A DNA stretch of 64,000 bases from Mesocentrotus franciscanus (GCA_037976565.1 CP137675.1:1125323-1189322); one strand, 5' to 3'. Shown: positions 36,101 to 48,466, counted from the stretch's first letter. The notes: generated from the letters alone by a model not told the origin. A program made the numbers and translations.

Positions 36101-39100
36101 CCATCGCACAAATCGACAGTCATCACAGGTTTGCAGGGTCTATACGGTTCCGCCCAAGTCGTCTTCTTCATACTAAAGGTAATTGAGGGGAGGGGTGGAT
36201 CTGAGGTTTGTAGATGCTATCGGTAGTATTGTAGTATTGAGGTCTAGTGGATACGTCACCGGACTGTGCATCCCGTGGTTCGCAGTTCGAGTCCCGCCGT
36301 GGCACTAGTGTTCTTTGGCAAGACATCAATCTACATTTGCCACTCTCCACCAAGGATAGGTACCTGGTAGGATGTTGTCATTTGAATTCTTTCAGTGCAT
36401 AAGGGCAGCTGGGCTAAAGGGTAATAATACTATTGTGTAGGAGCCTTGAGCATCCCTTGGAATGGATACTTGCGCAATATTAATGTAGCTATTATTATTA
36501 TCGGTATGATTGGATGTCCAAGGTTTGCACACATTTTAAAGTGTTCATGGTTGCGATATTATGATACACCATTTTTCACATTCTGTTTGAGTCAATGTAC
36601 ATATTCAAAAGGAAAGCAATGTCTGTACCAGGGGCGTCGTTTATCTGGGTGTCGGAATTAGCCGACATAATTTATAGGTGAACAAGTTATTAGGAAAACA
36701 AATTATTAGTTATTAGGAAGTCATAATAGGTCATCATGTAGGGATTTCCCGACTTAGGCGTACGAGGCGTGGAGGGAGTCGGGGTCTTATCAAATTCTTT
36801 ATAGTGGTAATGAAACGATTTTCCCCCCTCTCTCTCTCTCTCTCCCTCTCTCTCTCTCTCTCTCCCTCTCTCGCTCTGTCTACTTAAATTTGTCCCATAT
36901 TTCATAGATTGCCTACGAAGCCGGGTTCTCCATACACACGGCTTTCTTCATCTCAGCTGGCTGCACCCTTCTCCTGAACATAAACACCTTCATCTTCCTA
37001 CCTGTCAATCATATACCTTGGCCACTCCCCCAGGACTACAAACTCATCCAATGCTGTGGCAGTCCACACAAGGCCCCGCCCCCTACCGCTTCTGAGCTCC
37101 ACAACGAGGCGTATGTAGTTGATGGGGAGAAAGCGGAAGAGGAGTCTCTTTCTGATATTCTTAAAGGTATAACATAAAAATGGCAGGTTTGTCGAATATC
37201 CCATTAAAATTAAAGTATCATCAACTATCTTACAAATAAAATCTAAAAATATCACATTTATTACATTTGAAAGGGCCGTTATCATTTCATGGATATTGAG
37301 CATTGAGTTTGATCCCAGAAATAGATGTCTTGGTTGACGCTTGGTTCAGTAGAATTGATTTATTATACATTACATTGTTTTGTTTAGAGAATCGGGAAAC
37401 GAATATTATCGTCTTAAATTATGGACGATAATGAAAGCCTGATGATTAGTGAAATAGTTCAAAAATCACTTACAATAATACTAAAGAATGTCCGCTATCA
37501 TTTTATTTCAGGGGATCTGCATACGACTGAAGCTGGCGAGAGTAAACCGACATCAGAGAACAAAAATCAAAGTTCAAATGGACAAGCGCCCTCACCCCCC
37601 TCGACAACCCCTGATCTTCCACAGTGGGCAGAGTACACTTCACTCAGATCATGCATACTATCATTCGCGTTCTGGGCCATACTCTTATGGCAGGCTATCC
37701 TCGAACTCGATGTCATTTTCACCGTTGGCGTCCTAAATTTTTCATTGACGAGACTAGCAAATGGGGATACGGAAATTGGTAAGTAAGCCTTCTTCTTCTT
37801 CCATTTGTTTGGCGTTGTCAATTTCTTCGTTTTCTACGATAATTTTTCTTGTCCTGTTCCTTTATTCCACTTTCCCCCAGAAAAGGAGATAATTTTGTCA
37901 TCTTTCTTTCTCACTTAAAAAACATCTGGGGTCAGTTTGTCGAAACTGAAATTTGTGAATATCCTATTGAAACGCCTGTCAATTCTATATCAACCTTTTC
38001 TACTCGATGTCCACGAACTTATAGACTGATGACGGTTTCGAGAAACTGACCGCAGGGTCATTTACTTGCAGTTGAAAGCAAGTCCCAAAATTATGCCGAA
38101 CTTGACTTTTAACATGTTTACAAGAAGAAATTTGTATTTTATTTGGGTATACGTTTAATTGAAAGCGTTTAATCAAGCGTCCAATCTCTCTTTTCTATGT
38201 GTCTGTATTAAATGGAACAATTTATTGAATGTGTCTGTAATGCTCAATTCATTCAAGAAAGATCATGTTTCTTTTTTCATATTTTGCAGTGAGTTCCTAT
38301 ACGAATGTCTTCATCATAACACAGCTGACTGCTGTATTTTTAGGTCCACTTGGAGGTCTAGTCGTCGAAAGGAATAGAGCAGGACCATGCAAAAAAGGTG
38401 AATTATACAAATTGGGATATATATTTCTGCATCTCCTTATAACAGCGGTACAAAAAAAAACATGCCTTAAAATTGAATCTGTCAGTATACATGTACATGA
38501 TATAGCCAAAGCAATAGAGAATTCAGGTGTTATTCCCGATAATAAGGGACATTCCAGAAGAATGAGAGCTTACGAGACCGCAACTTCAGAAAAGACACGC
38601 GAGTCTCATGGACTGTAATTGTTCGAACAAAAAGAGGTTTGAGTCCGCTGAATCGCTTTCTGTATCCACAACTGAAATGTTACATCTTCTTTTATTTCGC
38701 TTTATTCTCCATCTCCCTATTCTCCAGGACACAAAACTAGAAGTGATTACGATGACATCCTGGACTGTTGTCTTCCCCTCGCCCTACCAAGTCTCCTCTC
38801 AGCGATTTACTCTTGTATATTCCTCATTCCCAACTTGGAAATCCAGTACTTGGCCTTTATGCTCATCACCTTCTTTCGTGTGTTTTTCTTTGGTACCGGA
38901 CCGGTGATCATTGCTTCAATGTAAGAATTACAATGGAAATCATACAATATAGTCATGGAGCCTGTCTCGAGAGTGGAAACTCTTTTTTAATAGCAGATAA
39001 GTTTTGACTTCTTGAATTCATTTGGACCATCTTCGTCAGCCTAATCGGAGCCTTTGATTTTGGCCCCAGCCTCCCGCTGACCTACAATCTGGTCGACTTT

Positions 39101-40839
39101 TCATATAATATATCTAGTCTATGGATTATAGGTTGTCCATACGAAGGAATATGGTTGAACGGAACAAACTGGTAAAATATTTGATTGGAAGGGTTGTCAT
39201 GTCATAGTCAGACCCCTTTAAATACTGGTAAATTTTTCCCCATCTGGCTTCCGGAACAATTTTTTTTTAGAAGGAAGGATGTATGGATGCACATAGAAAT
39301 GTTCAAATTCCATTGAGAATGAGATTTTGGAACCCCTCCTCAAATATTTTAATATTTTCAAATTTTATTTGTGCCTGGTTTCTTAATCTTTTTCCAATGA
39401 CAATAGTGGTCCTTAAAGTTATTGTTGAATAATTACAAGAACATCCCTTATTCATAAAATACCAATTTCTCTATTTTGTTTTTCTTTCACAGATTCCCAC
39501 AGAAGTATTTTGGGCGTATATACGGCGTCATCCGCACTATCACAGGCTTCGTTACTCTTCTCCAATACCCAATCTTTATTTTCATACAAGAATATCTGGA
39601 TGACGATCCGTTCTATGTGAGTTTGTTTAACTATTTCGTTAAGGCTTGTCCAGATATGGCGACGTAAACCGCCGCGGTGTTTTTTACGTGTAAATAAATG
39701 GCAACTGCACACATCAAAGGACTTGCGCGTATTCGCTGAGCTCTGCGTTCACAGAAATGTGAAGCGTATTGCACTTTAGTCATAATGTAAAAAACACTGA
39801 CGCAGATTTGCTGCGTCATATCTGAATGAGCCTTTATTCGTGATTAAATATAATTGGTTCTAGATAACGATCGTTTGCTATTATTTATTTATTGGTAATT
39901 TGGGCCTCTTACTAAAAAAAAGTAGAAGAAAACAATGAAACAAAAAGAACGATCTGAAAGACACAAGTTTGTAACTAATTACTTATAGGCCTATGTGACT
40001 TAAACGAGAATATATCGCGGAAGAGGTTTACGGTACACCATGTGTAAAGTCCTAGAAGGATTAAGGAAAGTGGATAAAAATAGAAGTGAAATGGAAAGGC
40101 GAGAAAAGTGGAGGTTGGAAGGAAGAGTATCTTTCGGAAGTGAGTATAGTCCTGAAAAGGACTGTAAACCAGAAAGTGGTAGACAGGATGAGGGGTTTGA
40201 GTAGAAGACTGGATTGAGTTAGAGAGTTGAGTAGATGGGAGAAGCTGGCTTGAGTTGGCGAGTAGAGTTGCAGAACAGGAGCAGGAGAGTAGTCTCGACG
40301 TTTCGGACAGGTTGACTGTCCGTCTTCACGGACAGATACTCTTCCTTCCAACCTCCACTTTTCTCGCCTTTCCATTTCACTTCTATTTTTATCCACTTTC
40401 CTTAATCCTTCTAGGACTTTACACATGGTGTACCGTAAACCTCTTCCGCGATATTCATACCACCATGCAAACCTTCAAACATCATCCAAACGAGAATATG
40501 TTCTGAATTGATTCTTTGTTCTTTTAATTCTTGTGGTTTGAAGATGAAATCTCGATCAAATTATCTTGCTCCAATTGTCAACCCCCAAGAAAAAGAAAAA
40601 GGAAAGTGATTACATCATTTTATGCTCATAATCATTCATACAGTCAGCGATTTAGTTTAGAATTAGCTCTACGATACATATTTCTACTCAGTTTTGAAGA
40701 CTTATATGTTTTGTTTAACTTTCAGGTAATGATTGGTTTTGCTGCGGCTGATCTACTTACGTTATTCTTGCCCGTGTTCCTCTACATCACAACCAAGAGA
40801 AATATGAACAATACAGACCAAAGTAAAATTCAACAATGA
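33113..40839 (+). CDS. SLC43A-like: SLC43-family membrane transporter, copy A (10 coding exons, 555 aa)
   Basis: Exons join in frame at 33113-33326, 34632-34803, 35296-35419, 36086-36178, 36908-37166, 37512-37778, 38290-38397, 38728-38920, 39493-39616 and 40726-40839, all with GT/AG ends, giving 1668 nt including the stop. The predicted plasma-membrane protein has about 12 TM segments: TM1 ~7-34, TM2 ~95-117, TM6 ~212-234, TM7 ~333-352, TM12 ~519-541. It has a large acidic cytoplasmic loop at ~235-332, an NAS glycosylation site at N80 in the first outer loop, and the major-facilitator motif GxxxDxxGxR at 113-122. The FPxxxFGxxYG...LLQYPIF stretch in exon 9 is typical of SLC43. Known members carry large neutral amino acids (LAT3, LAT4) or purine nucleobases (SLC43A3). 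The length fits LAT3/LAT4, but the substrate is not decided by sequence. An AG acceptor at 32978-32979 suggests an upstream 5'UTR exon. Copy B lies about 7.7 kb downstream in the same orientation. The family call is firm. Confidence 0.9.
33460..33509 (+). mobile_element. tRNA-derived SINE head, broken (intron 1, copy A)
   Basis: CATGGTCTAGTGGATACCTA matches the start of the SINE at 48842. The B-box part is deleted, and an inserted element at 33510-34264 separates it from its tail at 34265-34430. Confidence 0.65.
33510..34264. mobile_element. Inverted-repeat element inserted in the SINE, itself interrupted
   Basis: Ends AGCCATGTTCAGACG at 33510 and CGTGTGAACACGGCT at 34264 are inverted, with ATA on both sides (33507-33509, 34265-34267). 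Copy B lacks it. A GGGGCGGATCCAG element (33691-33914) sits within it. Confidence 0.75.
33691..33914. mobile_element. GGCGGATCCAG-family element nested in the above
   Basis: Starts GGGGCGGATCCAGG and ends CTCTGGATCAATCCCTGG, an imperfect inverted repeat, with G-rich edges and an AT-rich T-run centre. Confidence 0.6.
35814..35884. repeat. 34-bp-arm palindrome in intron 3, copy A
   Basis: ATATATCCACTTGCATTC(C)TTTATATAAAGG pairs with CCTTTATATA...GAATGCAAGTGGATATAT. In copy B the matching place has one arm and a 1.3-kb insertion beside it. Confidence 0.75.
36225..36515 (+). mobile_element. tRNA-derived SINE, intron 4 of copy A
   Basis: GGTCTAGTGGATACGTCACC gives an A box and AGTTCGAGTCCC a B box. 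The body has GTACCTGGTAGGATG and GGGCAGCTGGGCTAAAG, and the tail is ATTATTATTAT. The ends do not pair as a tRNA acceptor stem. A matching SINE occupies 52252-52510. Confidence 0.75.
39640..39835. mobile_element. Inverted-repeat MITE, intron 9 of copy A
   Basis: TAAGGCTTGTCCAGATATGG at one end, CATATCTGAATGAGCCTTTA at the other. Copy B keeps only about 20 bases of the left end (AAGGCTTGTTCAGATATTC at 59587). A relative lies at 57508-57736. Confidence 0.75.
40014..40487. mobile_element. Foldback insertion with a 121-bp perfect inverted repeat
   Basis: 40012-40132 is repeated inverted at 40334-40454 with no mismatch that I can find over 121 bases, around a ~200-base centre. The insertion is flanked by the direct repeat AAACGAGAATAT (40002-40013 and 40488-40499). 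Copy B has the uninterrupted site (AAGAAAATATG at about 59724). Confidence 0.85.
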
Positions 40840-40987
40840 TAATTAAATCGGACCTTAATTGAGAAGATTTATCTTTTTTTCAACGCGTTAGGCTGAAATT
40901 GCCCCAAAGATTCCCAAATAGCATATCTTTGTATAAAAAATTCATGCGTACATGTAATTAAGAATTTGATATTATCTTTCACGAGAA

Positions 40988-40993
40988 AATAAA
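40988..40993 (+). terminator. Polyadenylation signal AATAAA, transporter copy A
   Basis: AATAAA about 150 bases after the stop codon at 40837-40839. It is conserved at the same relative place in copy B. Confidence 0.6.
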
Positions 40994-41483
40994 AGTGGTG
41001 TCCAAAAGATAGATAGCGATATTGTGCCTATAATATCAATTATATCTATTATTAGGCAATGTATTTATCGAAGTTGAAGTAGCATGAGAATTGACATGAA
41101 ACACGATTATCTCGATAGCTAATGGTCTAATGTTATCGGCTCCAAACTTGGCTGAATCCATGGGCGTGTAAAGAGTATTTGAATGGGCCGGCGAGGGAAT
41201 TTTATACCGACAAGTTAGCCTTTAAAAAAATACTCAGACTTGAACATTAATTTTGATGACAAGGGTAAGATAATTTTGAAGAGGTTGGGGTGCCACACCC
41301 ATTTCACCCTGCTCCTATTAGAATCCCCCTTATCAAAAAAAAAACTTCTTCCGACATATTTCTTTCTAAATGCTGAGTGAAAAAGAAAAACTGGCTGAAG
41401 TAGATTTATAAGTAAACAGTAAGTGTATGAAAATTATCCAAGAGTGTTGTAAAATTTAGGGGGGTATAATACGAATGATGGTG

Positions 41484-41560
41484 ACATTTTTATAGCGCTT
41501 AATACACCATTTCTAGGCGCTTAACATTGATATTATTATTACCCCGGTCAGTGCACACGA
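41484..41560 (-). repeat. L2-like 3' tail relic (block A)
   Basis: Reading the minus strand: TTAAGCGCCTAGAAATGG then TATTAAGCGCTATAAAAATG, an L2/CR1-type tail. The copy in block B is at 60784-60855. Confidence 0.5.
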
Positions 41561-41606
41561 TAAACGCTCTCTGGGGAGTATTCCGGCCAGGCACCGCTTC
41601 AAATGG

Positions 41607-41980
41607 CCTTTCGCACCGGTAGTGCTTTACGGGAAATGCATATTCATGATTACGTCGTCTCTGATTGGACAGTGGGCTCCTTACTTCGCATCTGGCCAGC
41701 TGCGATTGCGTAGTACCGGACTATTTTTCGTTTCTGTTCTCATTCATTTGCTTGGCACCGCAATTGCGGAGTTAGCACCACTATTGCGGGGTTAGCCCTG
41801 CTATTTTGCAGGGCCAGCTAACCCCGTACTATAGGTGGGGCTAGCCCACTTTGGTAAATGCCAGTCTGAACAGAAAGTGGAATAGGCTTAACCCCGTACT
41901 ATAGGTGGGGCTAAGACCCCCTCCCCCTTTAACCCCACCTATAGTATGGGGTTAAGCAAAATTTTGCCAGTGTGAAAAGG
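41607..41980. mobile_element. MITE with repeated AACCCCGTACTATAGGTGGG palindromes
   Basis: Ends CCTTTCGCACCGGTA and GCCAGTGTGAAAAGG are inverted. The inside holds AACCCCGTACTATAGGTGGG at about 41820 and 41890 and its inverse CCCCACCTATAGTATGGGGT at about 41935. It is absent from block B. Confidence 0.65.
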
Positions 41981-42926
41981 ATAGTAGTACACTTTTAACG
42001 TTCGTTGAGAATATAACTAGCATTTTTTATGTACACAAAGGAAAACATAAAAGCCATGTTATCGTCATGGATAATTCATATTTATAAAGTAGCTGCAGTG
42101 TATAAATCCATTATTATTCATTATTGTATTAAATTATGATAACTATGTGTAGAACACATATTAAGGTTGTTTGCTTATAGTTTGAAATTTCTTATAAAAG
42201 TTGTTTAGAGATGATAATTGTAAATATCATTTTCAAACTGACAGACTTAATTATGATTATTCTATTTTGTGAAGGATTGTGCTACCAAACGTATACCTTT
42301 TTGGTGCATAAAAGTGCTAATAAACTCACTGTCTTACCAAACGAAAAACTTCCAAAAATACTTGAGGTATTTTGTTTCAATCAATTATTACATGATTATT
42401 GTTTGTTGACCGAACGATGATGACTTCGTTGTATCACTTGATTGAACAGTGATAAGTGAATGAACAGTGATAATGTTTTACTAACTGACCAGAGATGACT
42501 ATAACATTTATCATATTTAACCTTTATGGGGAAATAGTAAAATTGTATAGCTCGAAAGGGACTGTTTAAAGCGTTGATGAGTGAGATTGAAATTATTATA
42601 ACCCTTCAAAGTGCGACATGTACACTTGCTTTGCATTTGAGTGAATTGAATAGATATAATACTTCCATATTTCTACAGAATATGATGACTATATATCTGT
42701 CTTAGTACGCACCATATGTACTGATTAGTCTTCAATTCCTTCTTGTAAGTCTTTTTTAAAATAATATTTAGCTTATCGTAAATTTTCCTCTCCTCATATT
42801 TGTTGAAATTATTCTCAGGTTATTATCATTTTCTTTAATTTATTCAGGTCTCAGGTCCTCTAAATCTTTTAAATTATGTTTTGATGTGTCCGTAGATATG
42901 CGTGTTTGTGTTTGTGTGCTCGTGTG

Positions 42927-43170
42927 TGTCCCCCCCCCCTCCCCCTCCCCCTCTCCTCGGAACGGATTTACACCACATATTCAATGGCGCTTTACCGTCA
43001 CCCCAACCAAACCCAGGAAAGAATGATGAAGAAGAAGAAAATAAAACATTTTGTAGGGGCGACCTTTTAGAGGCAGCATTCGTAAAAGCATGTTATATCC
43101 AATGGGAGCATACTTTAGAAAGGGAAAGTAAGACCAAAATGATGATGATGTTGATGATGATGATGATGAT
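42927..43170. repeat. C-run and GAT microsatellite downstream of copy A
   Basis: C-rich run at 42931-42952 and (GAT)n at 43139-43170. Both recur downstream of copy B at 62043-62055 and 62237-62270, as part of the segmental duplication and not as separate events. Confidence 0.75.
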
Positions 43171-44887
43171 ACGGACACTAAATGTGATAACAGTATATGG
43201 CACAAAGCAACTTTTGAATTCCGAATGACTATTTCTTATCATATACGTACACTGACAATCGTGGTATTTGTTAGGCCGAATTTAAACATTATACAAAAAT
43301 GATAAAAGACGATAATGTGTGAGTACGTTGGCTTAAAAGACTTTGGGCTTTATCAATTTCAAGCCTGTTTCGAACAAATCATAGCATGATAAGGGAAGTC
43401 ACGTTTACCATCAAAGCATCAAATAGCACTCGCCATCATACATATCTGTCCTTTGTAACATTGTCCAAATAGTCTCAAAACATCAATGAAATATTACATG
43501 TGAACTTCTTCAAATTACTGTTGCATATTTTTGTTAAATCGAAAGGTAAACGTTACTTTCCTTATCATACTATGATATGTTCGAAATAACTGTTTTAAAA
43601 CAACTTTGGGGGTAACCAACCTGTCCGGATATACGACTTGTGGGTACACAAATCGACAATCGACCGAGAAAGAGAAATGTGACGATAAAACAACTGAAGT
43701 CAACGGCTTTCGCTTCCCTCTCACACCGATTTCATCACTGTTGATGATATACTCTTCTTCTCTTGAAGCAAATGTTTTTATCATCAATGAAACGAAGTGA
43801 GCTGAAATTAAAAATGAAAGTTTAGCAGCAACAATAACAAAAAACATTTTATAAATTATGTTCATTATACAGTTGTCAATCTATTATGCCGCCCGGGGAA
43901 AACAATAAAGTTTTGATATAGCTAACATAATATTTTCTAACAATTGAAGAAAAAACTGCACTTGGCTGAAAAAATTCTTTTCTTGCCACCATCATAATAC
44001 AATTGAAAGCACCATTATTACTTCCATGAAACCCCAAAACAATTTATTCTGATTTGTGAGCTTAATCTTTACATTAGTACATAGACGGGAGGAAGCAAAG
44101 CGAACGAGCGGAAGATTTTTTTTTCCCTCAATTTTTTCCCCTTGCCACCTTTTGCAGGTTTTCTTTCACCCCTTAAGTGCCGCACGGGGTACGTGCCCCT
44201 GCCCCCTCTTTATGCACCTCTGACTACACACTAGAATCATATACGGCATGTGTTTTTTGAATAGCAGTATGCTCTCATAAGCAGCTACATGACATTTCTG
44301 TGATAATCAATACCTCAATTAAGTAGAAAACATGAGTTGACTTTATTAAGGTTCCCTCCAGATCGACTCCCAATAAAATGAAAATGAAAGAATCCGAGCG
44401 TGTGGGGATAGATACCAAGCTCCTTTACAGAAGTGCATTTGAGCTAAACTATGGATATTTGTTGAACTTTAGTATACGAAATTACAGATATTTTATTTGC
44501 TCAGATGGGTTTTTGTTGTAATGTCTCCATTTTTACTTACATATATTTTTATCTTCCAATATATCTATTTCAACCATAACAGCCAGTGAGCGAGTTTGAC
44601 TTCCATTTTTTTCATATACCTTTTTATATGGAGTGAGAAATTTTGTTGTTCTTCTTAGCCTTATTACAAGATTACCAACCAACCAAAGAATCACCTTTAC
44701 CTTGTATCAATATCTAATAGTTGCTGTCTTTTAATCTAATTCATTACTGTACTTTTATGCCATTTAGGCATCAGTTGGAGATAATGTTGAGCAACTATTT
44801 GGCACTCACTGTTCAACCATCTGCATTTTTTTTTTTAACGAATTAAATATTTTTCAAATATTTGAATGGATAAAAGTCCATGGTGTA

Positions 44888-45050
44888 CTGGGGGGCATTT
44901 CATCAACACTTGTCCACCGACAACTGTCGGCGCCGACTAAATTTGACCAATCAGAGGCCTGGAAAATAGTCGGTGACAATAAAATTGTCGGTGAAAATGA
45001 TATTAGTCGGTGAAAACCACCGACTAATTGTTTCATGAAACGCCCCCCAG
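44888..45050. mobile_element. Short inverted-repeat MITE
   Basis: CTGGGGGGCATTTCATCAA at the left end and TTTCATGAAACGCCCCCCAG at the right. The inside is built from CCGACTAA/TTAGTCGG and ATTGTCGGTG units. Confidence 0.75.
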
Positions 45051-45676
45051 GTGTTTCATCTTAGACGTTATACTCATTGTCATGCAGTGGATTTTGAAAT
45101 CTACATGTAGCATCTCCAATTTCATTACTTGGTAATGTAAAGAGTCATCCTGCAAACTTTGCTATATTTGCATGTGTGTCAGAGATGTTTCTTTACTCTG
45201 GAGGTTTCCTCAAGAGTTAGTCGTGAACAATGTTAATGTACTGTTTGACTTTCTAATACAAAACAAGTTTGGAAACTCAAGTTTGATCCATTATACCTCT
45301 CTTGTCATGTGATAATAATTGTCGCTCTGTATAGTCAATTTTAAAAGTATGTTTATTCATGTTTAAAATAATACCATATTTGTTATGATTTTGGAGACGT
45401 TGCATGAAGAGTATATCAGAATATGGGGCAGGGTCAAAAGTGAAAAGTTGCAAAATGCACTGGAAAGCACTGGTATTGTGATGCAGTACATTACACAGCA
45501 GCTCTACACTCTTCAAAGAAAGAAGAATGCACAGCCGAACAAGAGCGGTGCATTTTGGAACTTTTCACATTAGACCTTGCCCCTGATTTTGATGTAATGC
45601 ACATTCCATGATTGATATACCATCAGATATCTCGTCCCCCTCTGCCCATGTAGTTATGACACTTGTTATTGCTGTT

Positions 45677-46457
45677 ATTAAAGCCCAAGTCAACTCCAAA
45701 AATAACTTACTTTCAATAGAACCAGAAAAATCAGACAAACCAATCAAAAAAAGTTTGAGCAAAATCGAATAACTAATAAGAAAGTTATGAATTTTTAATG
45801 ACATGAAAAACTGTGAAAATCACTACACAAATTGGCAACTCACTCATGAGTCTGTGATGTCATGTCCTCACTATCCATTAATTATTTCCTTTATATTGAT
45901 AATATAAATTTCCTATTTTCCCCCTAAGAATCTTATTTTTTCACACCAGCATCCACGTTAGATTGATAGTAATATGTTTTTATGTGTATGCACTAATATA
46001 GAGTAATTTTTTTCCAGTTAAATCATGAAAAATGTGATTTTGATAAACTATTTATATAAAAATCAATAATTATGAATATACAATATTCAGAAAATAGTAT
46101 CAATTCTTCAAAGTTCATAAACACAATTGTGAAATGTCATGCAAGCAATATCATACAAATCATATAACCTGGGCAAAGGCATGGGGAAATCAAGTTTTGG
46201 GGGATAAAAAGGGAAATTAATGGGATTAAACTATATAAAGCAATTGACAAATAGTGAGGACATGACGTCACAAACTGATATCCAAATTGGCAATTTGTGT
46301 GGTGATTTCCATTGTTTTTTAGTTTTAGATACTTTTTCAAAAAATCATAACTTTCCTATTAGTTATCCGATTTTGCTCAAATTTGTTTTGATTGGTTTGT
46401 CTGATTTTCTGCTTCTATTAAAGGCAAGGTATTTTTGGAGTGGACTTGTACTTTAAT
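45677..46457. mobile_element. TTAA-type MITE between the duplication blocks
   Basis: ATTAAAGCCCAAGTCAACTC at the left and GAGTGGACTTGTACTTTAAT at the right form a ~30-base inverted repeat with few mismatches. Internal GACATGACGTCACAAACTGA and TGAGTCTGTGATGTCATGTC also mirror each other. 46457-47630 shows no supported gene. Confidence 0.75.
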
Positions 46458-48466
46458 GTATGCAACCATTGTGGAATGTAAGCATATTAAGCTTCCTAAA
46501 GAGTGTATAGGGATAGCAAATAGGCGAGATAGTGGGAAATGCCGTTTCAAATTAATTATAATATTGGGAATGTTCCTGCCAAATTACTTATTAATGGTTA
46601 AATTGTAAAAATCATACTTAATGGCGATGCTAGAAACGGAAAAATTACTTGATGTACCGTGTAGAATATAATTTAATTTAAGTTTCTCAGTGTCAAGAAG
46701 GCTTAGGCGTTAATGTATTAACTGCAAGGACGAAATGTGAAAAAGTCAGACAAGATTGGCATTACATTCTATATGGGGTTTTTGGTTTTACATCAAGAAA
46801 TTGTTTGTGTTACGTATATTAATTGTTAAATACAAAATGATACATTGTACTAATATCAATGAGCATCTTAGTCGATCGTGTGAGTTCATAATTATTATCT
46901 AAAATGCCTAAAAGTATTCATTTTGTGACATAACGTGTGTTTTAAACTATTGACCAACGACATCAATAGAGTGATCTGTCGCCAGTGTCACAAATTAGGT
47001 ATCAAAATATGCTCATCTTACCGTAATTAAATGCCCCAAAAAACCCTGAGCTTTAAAAAATTATAATATAAGGCAAATGGTTATTGTCAAAAGGCCAACA
47101 TTTTCTCGTCAAATGAGCGATGACTGACAAAAACATTTCCGTCAATAGGAGGACAACATCCGCCCAAAAGGTACCATTGCACTTTTTCACAGACCCAGAA
47201 CGGAATGACCTTGTACCCACTGGCGTACCAGTGGTGGTAGGGACGAGGGGATGATGGGGGTAGTTCCACTCCCCAAAGTGGAGAGGAAAAAGAAGAAAGA
47301 ATAACAAGAAAGAGCGGACAAAGAAAAAGAAAAAGAGGAGAAACAGAATGAAAGGGGGAAAAAAGAAATGGGTTTTCCTTTACACATCTTTTGTAACTCT
47401 TGCCACTTATTTTCTTACAATTTCATTTGAAATTAAAAGAGTGACTTGCCAGTGTCACAAATAAGGTATCAAAGTATGCTCGTCTGACCGTAATTAAATG
47501 CCTAGAAACCTCTGAGCTTCAGGGGCCTCTGCCCCCTGGAAGCCTCACGCCAATTTACGCTCCGCTCGCTACGCTCTACCTGTTCGTAAATACATTAGCC
47601 CCCAACTTTGAAAAAAAGTTCCGCGGGGCCTGATCGGATATTGCTCAAACTGTCACTAGTTTGTTCCTCTCATTTATCTGATTTTATTTAAACCAAGTTA
47701 ATACCAGGGTGGACTTTCCACTTTAATGGATGTTTTTGTACATGAGTTACCGGATCAATCCCAGCATCTAAACTCTGTTTCTGCCAAAATTTAGGTGCGA
47801 TAGGTGCGATATGTGTTTTACATGACATGCATGAAGCACACACAAATATCTTGGTTTTCAGACGATGTATTTGTATTTCGTTTGAATCATATCACATATC
47901 ACATTTCCTGAAGGACACCTCCATTAACATTTTTCAAATGTAATTTGGTTGATTTGATACAGGAATGGCCGTATCCAGTGTACTAGTTTAGGATTTACCT
48001 GTACATTTACAATTATTTATGAGCATTATTATTTATTATTTATGAGGTTATTTAAAGCACGATTAAAACAGCCTCTTCTCTTTAATCTGCTTTATAGTAC
48101 CATACGATCAATCAAGGCGAACACAATAAAGGATGCTGGTATGTTCCCATACTGATTGAGATCAACATGGGATAGACAACTATTCAAAACAGCATTTTCT
48201 CTTTACCCTTTCCTGTGTATTTTATTGGCCTAGGGGTCATTCCATTGCCCTCTTTGCTACTCCGGGTTTGCTTCATCGGCAACATTTACTATACTATTAA
48301 TTTGTAAGCCATTCGTCAATGTAGATACGCTAGTTATAAGTTTATAACACTTTTCTCTCTATCTCTCTTCACTGGCAGACTTGACATCTCGCCGACTGCA
48401 GTCCTGACAAATATCAAGAAGACAAATTCCTCCATCGTGTCTTCCACTAACCCTAGTCGGCCACTG

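Larger units (their letters stand above)
31752..43790 (+). repeat. Segmental duplication block A
   Basis: This ~12-kb block aligns collinearly with 47634-62930: upstream noncoding sequence, all ten exons and introns of the transporter, and about 3 kb of downstream sequence including the GAT microsatellite near 43139. Similarity starts at the words ATCGGATATTGCTC and fades near 43790 after the shared CTTTCGCTTCCCTCTCACAC. Block A carries insertions missing from block B at 31888-32192, 33510-34264, 40014-40487 and 41607-41980. Confidence 0.85.

Noticed and set aside
39030..39172. A coding exon between exons 8 and 9 of the transporter
   Set aside because: Exon 8 joins directly to 39493 in phase and gives the conserved FPxxxFG motif. 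Including this segment would give an early stop, so it is left as a finding only.
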